A DNA stretch of 64,000 bases from Micromussa lordhowensis (lineage: Eukaryota; Cnidaria; Anthozoa; Scleractinia; Lobophylliidae). Positions within the stretch are counted from its first letter, which is position 1, and every line of letters begins with the position of its first letter. The stretch is taken from the NCBI GenBank assembly GCA_964020085.1, contig OZ026608.1, positions 14,127,479 to 14,191,478 of the forward strand, given 5' to 3'. Shown here piece by piece: positions 45,901-56,300 of the stretch. A program made the position numbers and the translations under genes. Under the pieces are notes generated by a model, which ran no database searches, had not been told where the DNA came from, and was given only the letters and a program-made list of their open reading frames with translations.

Positions 45901-46889
45901 AAGAAAAGAAGAACACAAATCGATGAATCTCAAACAGACATTCGAAAAACTCCTCAGCCAACGTCTAATTTATTGGCGCCTGAAAGTTCAAAACGCGACC
46001 GCTTCGTTTGCATTGAAACGTGTCTCCAAATTAAATCTCCCAGGAACTTAATTACACAATTAGGGAAATGAAAGTTTTAGTTTCGGACCTGAAAACTACA
46101 GTGTTCTACCACCAAATTATTAACTGATCAGATCAAATGTTTGCTCTTATCATGAAGGCAACGGCGTGATCGACTTTCCAGAGTTTGTCAAACTGATGGA
46201 GGATCAGAAAAAACCAGACGAGCGTGAGGCCGACATGATGCTTGCTTTTCGAGTCTTCGACGCCGACAACAAAGGGTACATTGAGTCAGCGGAGTTACGC
46301 TACATTCTATTAAATATGGACAAGAGAATTCCACGAGACGAGCTGCATGAAATGATTGTCAGTGCCAAGTTGGATGAGGACAAGAAAGTTACATACCAAG
46401 GTTGGTTGAGAGATTATGGCTTACTGATTGAATGACTGACTGACTGAGTAACTGTCTGACTGAGTGAGTGAGTGACTGCCTACCTGACTGACTGACGGAC
46501 TGACATAGCAACTGTGTGACGGGCTGTCTGACTGTCTAACAGTCTGACCATCTGACTGTCTGACTCACTGCAGACTTACTGTGTGACTCAGACTGACTCA
46601 CTGACTGACCATATTGACTTAGTGACTGAATACCTGGCCTCGTGACTGACTGATCATGCGCGCCGACCGACCGCGACTGACCGACTGACTCCTGCAAAGT
46701 TTCCTCAGTTAGCTAAGGAATGGACGGAAATTTTAACTGATAGTCCCCCATCTCTCGAAATAGAGTTGGCGCCATACTTGTGGTTGATCGATCCTTAGAC
46801 TTGGTGATTGAGGGACCGAGCTAACTACAGCATGTTTCACTTTTTCCACAGAATTCCTTGCTCTTCTCGATCCGCATGGTGAGAAATAA
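32653..46889 (+). CDS. Calmodulin-like EF-hand protein (5 exons, 151 aa)
   Basis: Coding exons: ATG 32653-32655, 35532-35559, 39330-39473, 46158-46400, 46852-46889 (stop TAA 46887-46889). Total 456 nt, all joins in phase (0,1,1,1) with GT-AG introns. The protein starts [20 protein letters not shown] and ends [16 protein letters not shown], close to the 149 aa of calmodulin. EF1 loop [12 protein letters not shown] and EF2 loop [12 protein letters not shown] are canonical. EF3 [12 protein letters not shown] has Lys at position 5. EF4 [12 protein letters not shown] lacks the first Asp and the central Gly, so it probably does not bind Ca2+. The intron right after the ATG, the 28-nt second exon and the 144-nt third exon repeat classical calmodulin gene structure. 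It is a cytosolic Ca2+ sensor by family; targets are unknown. The ATG-only exon 1 is the least certain part. Confidence 0.85.
33777..33920. mobile_element. Small MITE copy (pair with 35838-35986)
   Basis: ATATATCAAACACGAAAGA, CACATTTCCA, GCGTAGTGGAGTATTTTTGA and GGTGTTTGGA recur at 35838-35986, where the ends are also mutual inverted repeats (TCAAACACGAAAGA... against ...GTGTTCGATGTAT). Confidence 0.65.
34657..35165. repeat. Two-copy 255-bp tandem duplication
   Basis: The unit beginning TCAAGGGCTTATGTCGCTGA at about 34657 starts again at about 34911. The copies differ at a handful of positions (for example CAGTGAG/CAGTAAG and GAAACTTT/GAAATTTT). It lies in intron 1 of the calmodulin-like gene. 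Confidence 0.9.
35838..35986. mobile_element. Small MITE copy in intron 2 of the calmodulin-like gene
   Basis: ~150 bp with inverted ends (TATCAAACACGAAAGATTTTG against the reverse complement of CACTGTCCTGAGTGTTCGAT). Related to 33777-33920. Confidence 0.65.
36027..36128. repeat. 11-bp microsatellite GATTTATTAAT, ~9 copies
   Basis: Perfect or near-perfect head-to-tail units of GATTTATTAAT, ending exactly where the LINE fragment begins. Confidence 0.95.
36126..36795 (+). mobile_element. 5'-truncated CR1/L2-like LINE: ORF2 C-terminus and 3' tail
   Basis: Encodes 184 aa with [48 protein letters not shown] and TRCAPEYL, ending at 36680. These are the conserved C-terminal blocks after the RT of CR1/L2/Jockey ORF2. 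It is followed by a short 3' UTR with GAAAAGCCCCTTGGGGACG (a stem), CCAATAAAG and a (TATG)n terminus. The open frame without stops suggests a recent insertion. It is a transposon fragment inside intron 2 of the calmodulin-like gene, same strand. Confidence 0.9.
38460..38870. repeat. Dispersed repeat family with CGAGCTCGGTGACCCCC core, copy 2
   Basis: The outer ends AGGTGGCTCGA.ACAGTTTCCAG and CTGGAAACTGTTTCGAGCCACCT are inverted copies. The interior is the reverse complement of 4440-4860. This copy therefore shows the full element, about 410 bp with terminal inverted repeats, in intron 2 of the calmodulin-like gene. Confidence 0.75.
39510..39598. repeat. Poly-G tract and 27-bp tandem units beside a splice donor
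   Basis: A run of about 19 G (near 39516-39534) followed by copies of ATGGATGGGAGACTCCCTGC with G-runs. It starts some 40 bases after the donor of calmodulin-like exon 3. Confidence 0.85.
39735..39887. mobile_element. ~153-bp hairpin MITE
   Basis: TTATTGACCAAG at the left and CTTGGTCAATAA at the right. The arms continue through GGTCAAGATGGCT, TTGGCC and GTTCTTTTTTTGCGTGTTTA to a centre near 39806. A second small palindrome (GAGCGGGCAAGATGG / CCATCTTGCCCGCTC) follows at about 39945-39980. Confidence 0.85.
40107..40240 (-). mobile_element. LINE 3' tail fragment with (GAT)n end
   Basis: In reverse complement it ends AAATAAAGATGATGATGATG, the type of 3' end expected for CR1/L2-like LINEs. No coding sequence remains. 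Confidence 0.45.
40241..42110. other. Intron 3 interior of the calmodulin-like gene, repeats only
   Basis: An inverted-repeat element lies around 41080-41290 (GTAAACACGG, GTTTAGA, GAGGGTTGGGAGA / TCTCCCAACTC). Three copies of TGATCTTTATATAAAGAT lie at about 41668-41740. Words such as AAAACCCGAGAAAACACGTGC repeat at 41490-41650. No gene. Confidence 0.5.
42113..42282 (-). mobile_element. Penelope-like element fragment (GIY-YIG C-terminus), minus strand
   Basis: Minus-strand translation gives [20 protein letters not shown], then [20 protein letters not shown]. This is the conserved end of the Penelope GIY-YIG domain and tail. Confidence 0.75.
42396..42475 (+). mobile_element. Penelope-like element fragment (GIY-YIG start), plus strand
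   Basis: Plus-strand translation [20 protein letters not shown] followed by CSLAD and a stop is the beginning of a Penelope GIY-YIG domain. It faces away from the adjacent minus-strand piece, so the element was inverted or two copies inserted here. Confidence 0.65.
42480..45350. other. AT-rich intron 3 sequence, no gene
   Basis: Mostly A/T-rich. A ~35-bp phrase with CACGCCGATAGCA is repeated at about 42932 and 43660. A 43190-43330 stretch resembles the element in intron 1 of folate copy A. No coding region is supported. Confidence 0.4.
45413..45493 (+). promoter_or_regulatory. Candidate internal promoter: two CRE sites and a TATA box
   Basis: TGACGTCA at 45413-45420 and again at 45459-45466 (in the longer palindrome GTGACGTCAC), followed 21 bases later by TATAAAG at 45487-45493. 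The spacing and order are those of a CREB-responsive TATA promoter. It lies in intron 3 of the calmodulin-like gene, same orientation. Confidence 0.45.
45573..45603 (+). CDS. Candidate alternative first exon of the calmodulin-like gene
   Basis: ATG at 45573, 80 bases after the TATA-like box, opens [10 protein letters not shown] and then meets a GTAAGT donor at 45604 in phase 1. Exon 46158-46400 is entered in phase 1, so splicing to it would stay in frame (…[12 protein letters not shown]…). The result would be a short EF-hand protein lacking EF1. A diverged duplicate of this segment sits about 200 bases downstream (45755-45800). Only sequence logic supports it. Confidence 0.3.
46430..46720. 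repeat. TGAC/TGACTGAG-type degenerate tetranucleotide repeat
   Basis: About 290 bp of imperfect TGAC, TGAG and TGTC units in intron 4 of the calmodulin-like gene, directly after the exon ending at 46400. Confidence 0.9.
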
Positions 46890-47820
46890 CAAAACACGTA
46901 GAACTTGCAACTGAGGACAGAGGAAGGAAGTCACCACCTCGTAATAAACCAAACATAGAGCGTGCGTCGTGATGGAAACTATAGAACAGGACGCCTGTGT
47001 GTAGACAGCCAACTGTAAACGAAGCCAACGACAAAAACACTAAAATAAAGCAAAGATGTTCTTGCGCGAACTGAAAACGCTTAACCAAAGGATGTCTATT
47101 CATGTTAGGAAACAACCGAACAAAAACATTTAAATAAATTAATTGTTAAGATTTTAAGAGCTGTAAAGTTACGTACTTTGTTAGTTTCGAGTAAAAAATG
47201 AGCTCAATGCTGTATCGATCTAAAGGACAGAAAGAAAGTGAATATCCTTCAAAAGACAAAAGATAAAATGTTGCAAAGCTCTAATAGAGAGATAAAGCAA
47301 AACGTAGACACAAAGGAAAACGTCAGGCTTCCATTTATTTTATTTCTGCCCTGTCGAATGATTAAATAAAAGCGAAAACGAATATCTCCCCATGTAACAA
47401 TAAACTTTATTTTGACATAAAGTCAAAGTCATTGTGCTTTATAAATTGCTAAAAAAACGAGCCGTAGTGTTTTATCAGGCCTTCTTTAATGGCATCTGTC
47501 CATTCCGTGCTTTGTAACAGAACAAACAACTTTAAACCTATTTTGTTAGTTAAATAAGAGCACGGAGATCCCTTGGATCACGTTCACGGATATCACTGTA
47601 TTTGAGTTTAGGATTCAAAATAATTAAAATGTCAATCAACCATGCCAACATTAGGCATGAGTGAGTGACCGCTCCGACAAATGTCATTATTAGCACCACC
47701 TACAAAACTAACAAAATATGTTTCATTTCCTTTCTTGGATATCTTACTACGTGTAAGAAATCTCCAGTGGTCAGTTCAATCTTTTAGTGACACGTTCTCA
47801 ACACGCTGACAAAGAAAAAA
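46890..47820. other. 3' flank of the calmodulin-like gene
   Basis: Candidate polyadenylation signals: AATAAA at 47133-47138, and another near 47399. No other gene seen. Confidence 0.4.
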
Positions 47821-47829
47821 TCAGCTGTT

Positions 47830-47907
47830 TCACTTTAGGAAAACTCCCTACGGGCTCGTCAAAATACTGCACAACTCGTAAAAATATACAGCTATACTCT
47901 GACACAC

Positions 47908-47940
<33 letters not shown>

Positions 47941-48312
47941 ATTTATTTTCCCAAACTTCTGACTTGCCAAGGTTTTGAACTTCACGCGGCCGGGAGGAAT
48001 GAGGGGAGTACAAATATCTGATATTTGTACTCGTTTCGCGCGTTATTTGTACTCTAGGAAGTAGAGTTAGATAATAATTTGTGTTATTATCCAACTCTGC
48101 TTCGTAGAGTACAAATAACGCGCGAAACGAGTACAAATATCACACGATATTTGTACTCGTCTCATTCCTCCCGGCCGCGTGGGGGCTAAAAAACATCGCA
48201 AGTCAGAATTTTGGGAAAAGAAGTCGTTGGATAATAAATCTCTTATTAGACATTTTGTTGTGTAGTATCGCTGAGAATTTTTACTCGTTGTTTGTATTTT
48301 GACTTGCCCTGC

Positions 48313-48362
<50 letters not shown>

Positions 48363-48390
48363 CAACAAAATGTCTAATAAGATATATATA
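47830..48390. repeat. Nested palindrome with a third direct copy
   Basis: The outer arm (GGGCTCGTCAAAATACTGCA … GTCTAATAAGAGATTTATTA) at 47850-47975 pairs with 48197-48305. The inner arm (GCGGCCGGGAGGAATGAG, TACTCGTTTCGCGCGTTATT) at 47985-48070 pairs with 48085-48180. A further copy of the outer arm in its original orientation follows at 48305-48385. The open frames inside are repeat shadows. Confidence 0.85.
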
Positions 48391-48399
48391 TCGATTTGC

Positions 48400-49640
48400 C
48401 TCCTACGGGAGGGCTACTCTCAGAAAAAATTGGGCTGGGGTGTGCGCCCGCTTCCCAAAGCTTCTACCCAGCTTATGACCAAAATCTGCGATTTTCCCTA
48501 CCCTATCATATTTATAACCTGACCAAAAATTCGATACCCTCAGTTTATGACCGTTGCGGCTGACACTACTGCCCTAAACATAATTTATGAAGGGCTTTTG
48601 TTGATGGTCTTATCGATAATGACGAAAAAGAAGCTTCTCAGTCTAAAAAGTATACCCAATTCAAAACTCAAAAACCATACCTTGTTGATAACCAAAATGG
48701 CCAAAATAGCTGTAAACTACGCGATAAAATTATTTTTTTTCGTAGCTAAGAAACATAAACACAATGCACCCTACCAGGCGACACTTGGCGGTTTGTCGTC
48801 CAATTTAAAGCTTAGCGCTACAAACGATTCCATATCTTTCCCTTGTTACAATCTATTATGGTTTCTGGCATTTTTGAAATCTCCTTCGTGAATATTCAAT
48901 GCGATCTCTAGCGACTTCAATGCCTTTCTGTTAAAACATATAACGTCATGACAGTATGCCTGCATTGGTTGATGCAAATTTTAGAGGCACCAGCCGTAAG
49001 CAAAGCAAAAGGTTCTTGTTTTGATCGATGACATGACTTTTGTATGTTAGGAAAAGAGAGAAAAACATTTGTTCATGTCTCAGTTAATGTACTCTAACAA
49101 TATTAAATTCAGCGCAATGCGTGACTTAGCCTTGCGTGATAAGTCACTTGCGTAAAGAAGGCAGTCTTCATGGCAACGTACCATCATTTGGGTGGTCACG
49201 AAATCTCCCAGATTTTGTAATCATCCAGTCGACTGCGGCGAGAAGGAGAAGAGAGGGGGTTGGTAAAAATTACATAACATGAATATAAAAGAATAAAATG
49301 CCCGGCGGGACACACTTTTCGCTTTCCCTATTTGACCTAGACTGCGAGCCAAACACTTTTGCAACAGAAGTATAAAGCGGTCGTGAGCGTGCATTAGCGT
49401 GCAACCGAAGCCGCGAGTCGCAAGGTGGCGCAGTCTATAATTGCCGTCATTAGACGATTCAAAAAAATAAAATGAAATTATTTGTATACTACATAAAGAA
49501 ACACAAATCAAAAATAAAGGTTCGCAGGTGCTGGAATCGAACAGAATCACACTTTTCAAGGCCAAAAGGGCTCTGGGGACAAGAATGGTTCCTAGTACTC
49601 CTCGGTTGTCCTTCAGGGCGTTTCCTGCTGACTCACTTTT
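48400..49640. other. Intergenic and 5' flank of the SDR gene
   Basis: 48410-48545 resembles the GATACCC repeat family seen at 43190 and 6666. The rest has no recognisable gene. A long minus-strand open frame at 49221-50015 overlaps the SDR gene and is its shadow. Confidence 0.4.
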
Positions 49641-49653
49641 CCAAACAAACAAG

Positions 49654-50598
49654 ATGGCGGTTCCAGTAGCAATCGGTGCAGCGGCAGTTGCAGTCCTTTT
49701 TGCTGGCAGAAGATACTTGCAAGGACCTCGATGCACCAGCACCAAAAGACTGAAAGGCAAAACAGTTGTTATCACCGGCGGAAATACCGGCATCGGCAAA
49801 GAAACTGCAGTGGATTTAGCTAAGCGAGGCGCGAGAGTGATTATCGGCTGTCGCAACCTGGAGAAGGGCAAAGACGCACTGAAGGAGATACAAGAGCGAA
49901 GTGGAAGCAAGGATGTCTTTCTTGAAAAGATTGACCTGGCCTCTTTAGATTCAGTCCGCAAGTTCGCTGACAACATCCTGAACAGTGAACCTCGTCTTGA
50001 TATCCTGATCAACAACGCTGGAGTGATGGCTTGCGATTATCAGAAGACCGAAGATGGATTTGAAATGCAGTTTGGAACCAACCACCTTGGCCATTTTCTG
50101 CTAACGATGCTGCTCCTTGATCTGCTGAAAAAATCGGCGCCGAGTCGCATCGTTAACGTGTCATCGTCAGCTCATGCAATGGGCTCTGGGAAGATCAACT
50201 TTGATGATATCCATTGGGAGAAGAATTACAGCGCTTGGCCAGCCTATTTCAACAGCAAGCTTGCAAATGTGCTGTTCACACGAGAGCTGAGCAAACGCCT
50301 TGAGGGAAGCCATGTGACTGCCAATTCACTTCACCCGGGTGCAGTCAGTACAGATTTGCAGCGTCACTCCTTTTTGTCCAGTACTCTGGTGGCCCCACTC
50401 CGCTGGTATTTATTTAAGGATGCAGAACAGGGAGCCCAGACAACTGTTTACTGTGCAGTCTCAGAACAGATGGAAGGTGTAAGCGGCAAATATCTGGCTG
50501 ATTGTGCCTTTAAAGAGCCATGCAAAGGTGCCCAGGATGACGATGCTGCTAAGAAGTTGTGGGATCTCAGCGTAAAGTTGGTTGGATTACAGAAGTGA
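49654..50598 (+). CDS. Retinol dehydrogenase 11-14-like short-chain dehydrogenase
   Basis: Single-exon frame of 314 aa, starting at ATG 49654 (AAGATGG context, 'aacaagATGGCGG'). An in-frame upstream ATG at 49528 would add 42 residues unlike the family, so I prefer the internal start. Residues 1-18 form a hydrophobic N-terminal anchor. The NADP-binding motif TGGNTGIG is at 41-48, followed by GCRN. The NNAG motif is at 120-123, FGTNHLGHFLL at 140-150, VNVSSSAH with the catalytic Ser at 168-174, and YFNSK (Tyr198, Lys202) next. LHPGAVSTDL is at 226-235. The family reduces or oxidises retinoids and lipid aldehydes at ER or mitochondrial membranes; the exact substrate cannot be read from the sequence. 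All catalytic residues are present and the length is normal. Confidence 0.95.
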   Translation: MAVPVAIGAAAVAVLFAGRRYLQGPRCTSTKRLKGKTVVITGGNTGIGKETAVDLAKRGARVIIGCRNLEKGKDALKEIQERSGSKDVFLEKIDLASLDSVRKFADNILNSEPRLDILINNAGVMACDYQKTEDGFEMQFGTNHLGHFLLTMLLLDLLKKSAPSRIVNVSSSAHAMGSGKINFDDIHWEKNYSAWPAYFNSKLANVLFTRELSKRLEGSHVTANSLHPGAVSTDLQRHSFLSSTLVAPLRWYLFKDAEQGAQTTVYCAVSEQMEGVSGKYLADCAFKEPCKGAQDDDAAKKLWDLSVKLVGLQK

Positions 50599-50599
50599 G

Positions 50600-52840
50600 A
50601 CTGTTTGACAAATCTTGCACAGTCCTTTGGTACATGAATCTAGATTTTCCTTTTAAGTGAAAAGAAGTCTGTCTCATACATGTACTCTTAAAACAGGTCA
50701 GCAAAAAGGATAATTTTTTTAAGACAATTTTCGCCCATGGGAATTATGCCAAGATTTGTCTTGAAAAGTATCCTTATTTTCTAACTACGTACATGTACAG
50801 TGGCTAGGTTGACGTAAAGTGCTAACTATACATTCTCAAACTTATTAATAATTCATCAAGTTAATTAAAGCGAAGAAGAGGGCTGCAAAGGGTTTATGTG
50901 TGACACTTGATGAGGGTGAATACCATTGTGCAACATGTGAAAAGTAACTAAAAGACATACTTGATTGATTGACTGATTGATTAATGAAGTTTTGAAAAGA
51001 CTGTTGTCAGAAGAAGCTGAAAGTATATGTGATGCATGAATTTTGGTACTATGCAAATCAAAAACCAGTCAACACATTGATTTGATTCTGGCAGGTATGT
51101 TGTGCAGTATTAACCAATCCTAATACAGTTCAGGACATGCGAGAAAATCTCAAAACCACAAACTCATTACTATTACGGTTTGTGGTTTAATTTTCTCACA
51201 CCTAATTGGCTCTTTCTTTGCTACTCAATAACACTCTATAACTATTTCTGGTGTTACAACTTTCTAAGTTTCACAGTAGAAATTTTCAGTTTGATATAAA
51301 GGATCACAAAACCCACTTTGCTACCCTCAGAAAATATTTGTAACTTACAGTGGTTGGAATATCTAATCTTTATAATTAATTAGCTTAGGATATAAAGATT
51401 TTGTTCACCATTCTGTACACCATAGCTTTAGTTTTGATTGTGAAGACATATCAAGCACTCATGACATTTACAGTTTACCAAACACCAGAAACTTTATTGA
51501 ACCCCAGGGGAGAGGCGATACTCTATATCTTTGGGCGAGGGTGTGCAGCTGGGAAACCCTTACCCCATAGACCATGGTTTTACAACAAATCCCTGCCTCA
51601 TCCCAGACTAGCTATTTTCCATGGAGAGTCTTTATCACCACAGTATCCAACATAGGCTAACTAAACCAATATGCTACAAACTCACTTCCCAGTTTCAATT
51701 TTTAGTATATATAGAACCCTATATATACACTATTCGTACACTGGCCACTTTCCCAGTAAATTTTCTCCTCTTGTAGACCAAAACTGTCTGATTTCTGTAC
51801 CCTATCCCAGACTAAACTGCCTGAAAACCATGCTCTTTACAGCAGCACATACCTGTAAAGCTCATATATTGGAGTACCTCCCAGATTATAAATACCCTGC
51901 TTTGCATCACACAGGTGGCTGTGGATGGAGAGAAGCAGCCATATAGGGAAGTTGAGAAAAGAGTAACTGTGGGTATTAATACATGGTTGAAGCCCCAGTC
52001 ATTGTTTGAATTTGGCCACTAGAGGAGCTCCATATGAGTGCATTTTCAACTCTCCTCTTGGTGTTTGGTAAAATGTAATGAAACACAAAAGGGAACTTTT
52101 GACTTGAACATTTTTTCCTTCCTCCTTTTTTGAAAAGATTTCTCAAGATCTAAAAGATAATCATCCTGCAAGTGGCCTATTGGAAATAAGCATTCGCATT
52201 ATATATCTTTGCAATAGTATAAGCTAGATTGAGTCGTTTTTCTGTTACTAGCATGTACATACCATATTCAACAATAATTCCACGAGAGCATGATGGCTAT
52301 GAAATGATAGATAGCACACAAGGTTTATAGTGCTGAGGTAGCTTTAGTCCTGTCATATCCCACAAGCACAGGTGGAATAATTGTTTTTTAATGAAAATAC
52401 CCCAAAATACAGAAAAAATTAAATAGAAATGCAAAAACAAATTACAAAAATGCTAACCATGTTGGTAGAGCATCCTATAATACGATCATATACCATCATG
52501 GCTAAGCTAATGAAAATTTGCATTATCCATGATCCAGTTTTTTGTAGTGAGACAGATGCTAGGGGCTAACATGGTGTGAAAAGTGTGTGGTTTGAAGTTT
52601 GTGCAAATAATATATAATGTTATGAAATAAAATTAAAGGGGACCACTGTTGTTGTTGTAATGGCTATTTGGTTTCCTTTTTTCTAAGATATTTTAGTTCT
52701 AGCAAACTTTTGAACTTGTAGAAGAAATGCCCCGTTTTCTCCCCTACTAGAAATATCCTAAAAATGTTTTTGCTAGTGCCAATTGAGTAACAGCTACCCG
52801 CAGAATAAATTTTATTCTGGGTTACCCCAGTAAAAATAAG
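50600..52840. other. 3' flank of the SDR gene, intergenic
   Basis: AT-rich. AATAAA-type signals lie near 52624. A stretch with CCCAGACTAGCTATTTTCCA and CCCTATCCCAGACTAAACTG (51480-51910) is a member of the 'gata-ccct' repeat style. No gene is supported. Confidence 0.4.
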
Positions 52841-53020
52841 GGAGTGATCACGGCGTGATCACGGACGTGATCACAGACCGTGATCACGGCGTGATCACGG
52901 GTAAAAACTTTTTTACGCGTGATCACGGCGTGATCACGGCGTGCCAGTGATCACCGTGTGATCACAAAAAAAATGTGATCACAAATTCCAGAAATGGAAG
53001 GCTAAGGAGTTTTGATCACG
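52841..53020. repeat. Cluster of CGTGATCACG palindromes
   Basis: Eleven TGATCA hexamers in 175 bp (first at 52844, last at 53013). Most are embedded in CGTGATCACG, with irregular spacings of about 10-24 bases and both GGC and GAC linkers. The last units drift to TGTGATCACA and TTGATCACG. It sits between the SDR gene and the 3' end of the BEN gene. Confidence 0.9.
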
Positions 53021-53397
53021 CCTGAACGCCTCATCGTTATTAATAATGAGCACGTTACCTTCAGGTTATAGTGCTCCTATAACATGAGTAAAAAACAGGC
53101 AGAATAATAGTCATCTCCAAATGTGTACTATATTGTGTCGATAATAAACGATACTCTAACTTACAATAGTTTTTAGTTTGGTTGATAATATGCTAGCTTG
53201 AACGGTTACAATAGTTTAAATGGCATAATGAAATGCGATAGTAGGCGCTAATATTAGTGCATAAATTCTTGTTGAATTCGTATTTGTTACACAATGCCGT
53301 CGTTTTTAAATCACAGCCCTCCAAAACTGGTAATATCGTAAACTTTTCCAAGTTCAATATTCTCTTGGGACAGCGTTTTTAATTGCAGTTCAGTACT

Positions 53398-56300
53398 TCA
53401 ACAGTTCAATCCTTGATTCTCTTTTGTCCCTGCCCAAAGAGTACATCTGTTGTTTCGCACCATTCTGCACTTTTCATCAAGCGCTTTCTTAATAATAGGC
53501 CAGCTGACTTCATTGGGAAACATCTTTTCGGTGTGCTCTTTTACTGCAGCCATTCGGTTTGGGTCTAACTGGTGAAGTTTCTCTCCTTTACCCTCAACAC
53601 TCCCTTGCTTTGCCTCTTCACGCCGAAACACTAATTCAAACAATTTAAGGGCAAAGAGCTTGGGGCTGCTCCTGGAAACAAGATCAACTTTCTTTTTGGA
53701 GAGATATATTCCCCTGCTTGCGGAGCCAACCAGTATAGTGCCATCGGAATCGTCAACTTTTGTATCAGTTCTCTTCTGGATGGGAACAACTTTTGCATTT
53801 TTCTGGACTAGAGGCGTCGAAGAGGCGACTGGCGTTGGCGTTGAGGCTGGTGGAGTGGCACGACCTTCTGCTTTTTTCCACCCGGTTGCAACGTTCTCAA
53901 GGCTAACGTCGTTATCATCCAGGGATTTATACAACTTTTTTTGACAAGATTTACATTTCATAAACTTTCCCACAGTTTCACTCAGTTGTTTTAGCTGGCC
54001 AGAAACTACAGACATCTGCTTTAGAAGGTTATCGACCTTTATTTCCATTTCTTCATAATTGGTTGCCTCTATAAAAAGAAAACACAAAAACACGTAACAC
54101 GTTTTTTTAAAAAAAAGGTTTTAAGTTTGTTGTTTCCATTTGAGAGTAAAGAACAAACTCTCCAATACATATTTTAAGTAGGAATTATTTTTATTTAATA
54201 TCATTTTTGGTGAGCTAAGCGTGACGATTTACGGTAACAGCAAACTGCAAACTGCACTTACTATAATATTATTCAATAGAACAAAAAAAAATACTGCTCA
54301 TTTACTGTAAATTAAACTATTGTAATTAAGGTAAAAGGCAAAACAGTTGAAATTCTATTCCATGTTAATCACCTGTTAATTAGGCAAAACGGTTGAAAGT
54401 GAAAGTTCTATGCCATGTTAATAACCTGTTACATTGTAATTATCTCGTCTATGATTACGTGACTTCGCATCTGAGTGATCTTTTTAATAACTTTAAACTA
54501 GGCTTAAGAAGGGTGTACATGTAACTAATAGATCAGAGCCCGACCTAATCTTTCTTCAGTGAATTATATTCATCGAAATGATGAATCTCCAGGATGCGCC
54601 CTATTTAAAACGTAGTTTCCTGCTTCGCTTTAAACAGTCTTACTCGCTACCCGCCTAGATTAGCCTCAGCTATTTGCGGGTTAGCGTTGTTTTTGTAAAA
54701 TTTTGTTGATTTAATAATAAACTTGACTTGAACTTGAAACTTGACTTGACTTGCTAGAAGCTGTGGGAGTTGTAATATTAAGGTTTCATTTTTCAATATC
54801 AAGAAACGTCCTAGTGTTCACCACTTGTAGGAAACACAAACGCCTTCACATGAGACTTGATGTATGGGGCCAGCTACGCTTGGCTTTTCTGAAAACCACT
54901 TCATATTTATGTCTTGAATAAATGCATGACTTGAACAGCAAACTGATGTGACAGTGAACGAAGGTTCACTCGTTTATGTGATCCGCGTAATTTAATTTTT
55001 AAACCTTAACCTCTTGACAACAAGAAATGATCACAATTTCAACTTATAGCTGATTAGATCCTCTACAACGAGAGGATCCGGTACTTCTGTTTTGTCACGG
55101 TTGTCCTTGAATGTCACAAGTAACACTAAAATGAACTTGACCTACTTCATTTTACCGATTAAGCTTTGATCATCTCATCTTTTAAAACGAGAAATTTGTT
55201 TCCTTTAAACATCTTGATACTTTTAATAACAGGAAGAGTTAGCCTTCAACACAATGGAAACAACTACGATAGCTAATCATTGCCGTTGTATTTTCCCAAA
55301 GAAAGAAAAAAAAGAGTGTTTGAATAATACACCAATTTGCAAAAAGCGGGAGTTGGAAGGTACGGGAAAAAAACAGAGAACTTATGTAAAGCTTGACAAC
55401 AAGATGTTTGCTCTCCTAATTAGTAAAAGTTACAGCATTTGCAGGTAATTTTAGCACAATGTGCCGGTTCAAAACATTTTTCAAACAAAGCAATAACCGA
55501 GGAAACAAGCATGCATATGGAAACCCTACAGAAAAACATTGTCATATGTAAAAACCCATGGCCAATGCAAGACACCGTGACATACCTTGTGTTTTAAGTG
55601 AATAATGGTCTCCAGAGCCTACTTGCGCGACATCATCAGCCAGGTTAACTGAACTTATGTCTGTTGAACTACATGTAGCGTGGAACTCAGGAGTTGTATC
55701 TGCAACTTAAGGCAAATGATTCCTTTGCTATTTATATTCAAAATTCTTATCTTTGATTATTCTCAAACTGTCTGAATTTTATCATATAAAATCACTCCCT
55801 GAATTACCTATAATCGCAAAATATTTTTTACAGGGATTAATGATCACAAAAACGAGTGTGTAATTAGTTTATACTTTATGCACTCAAAATTCGTTGAAGG
55901 TACCAAAGACTCACCGCTTGAAAAATCTTTTTTTTCAAAGATAGCCACCAAGTCATCTGTCGTCCAGCACTGGGAAATCTTTTCCTGCTTCTCCATTAAC
56001 CATTCTTTCCCCTTCAAAATCAGGAGCTGATTGCCGGGCGATATTCTGGTGGTCTCCGAAATTTTGCGCTTCAATCCTTCAAAAGTCGTTTCTGGCGATA
56101 CAGAAATTGATATATCTGCCGGTTCATCGCTGTTGTCCGAGTGTAGGAGCAGCTTCATCCCTTTCTGCATCAATTTTTCACTAGCGTTCGACTGGGCTTC
56201 CACAGTTTCACATCTCGCTTTTTTTTGCGATGAGTTGATCTTCTCTTCCCGCTGTGATCTTTGCTGCTTTCGAGAATTTTCCCTTGGTGGCTTCTTGGCG

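Noticed and set aside
47798..48333. Two minus-strand open frames with shared FDEPxG and NKSLIRRF-like peptides
   Set aside because: They lie wholly in the nested palindrome and repeat each other; no domain.
49500..49560. Antisense GTTCGATTCCAGC as a tRNA T arm
   Set aside because: The flanking bases do not pair and no cloverleaf can be drawn.
49221..50015. 264-codon minus-strand open frame
   Set aside because: Antisense shadow of the retinol-dehydrogenase-like gene, which has clear SDR motifs on the plus strand.
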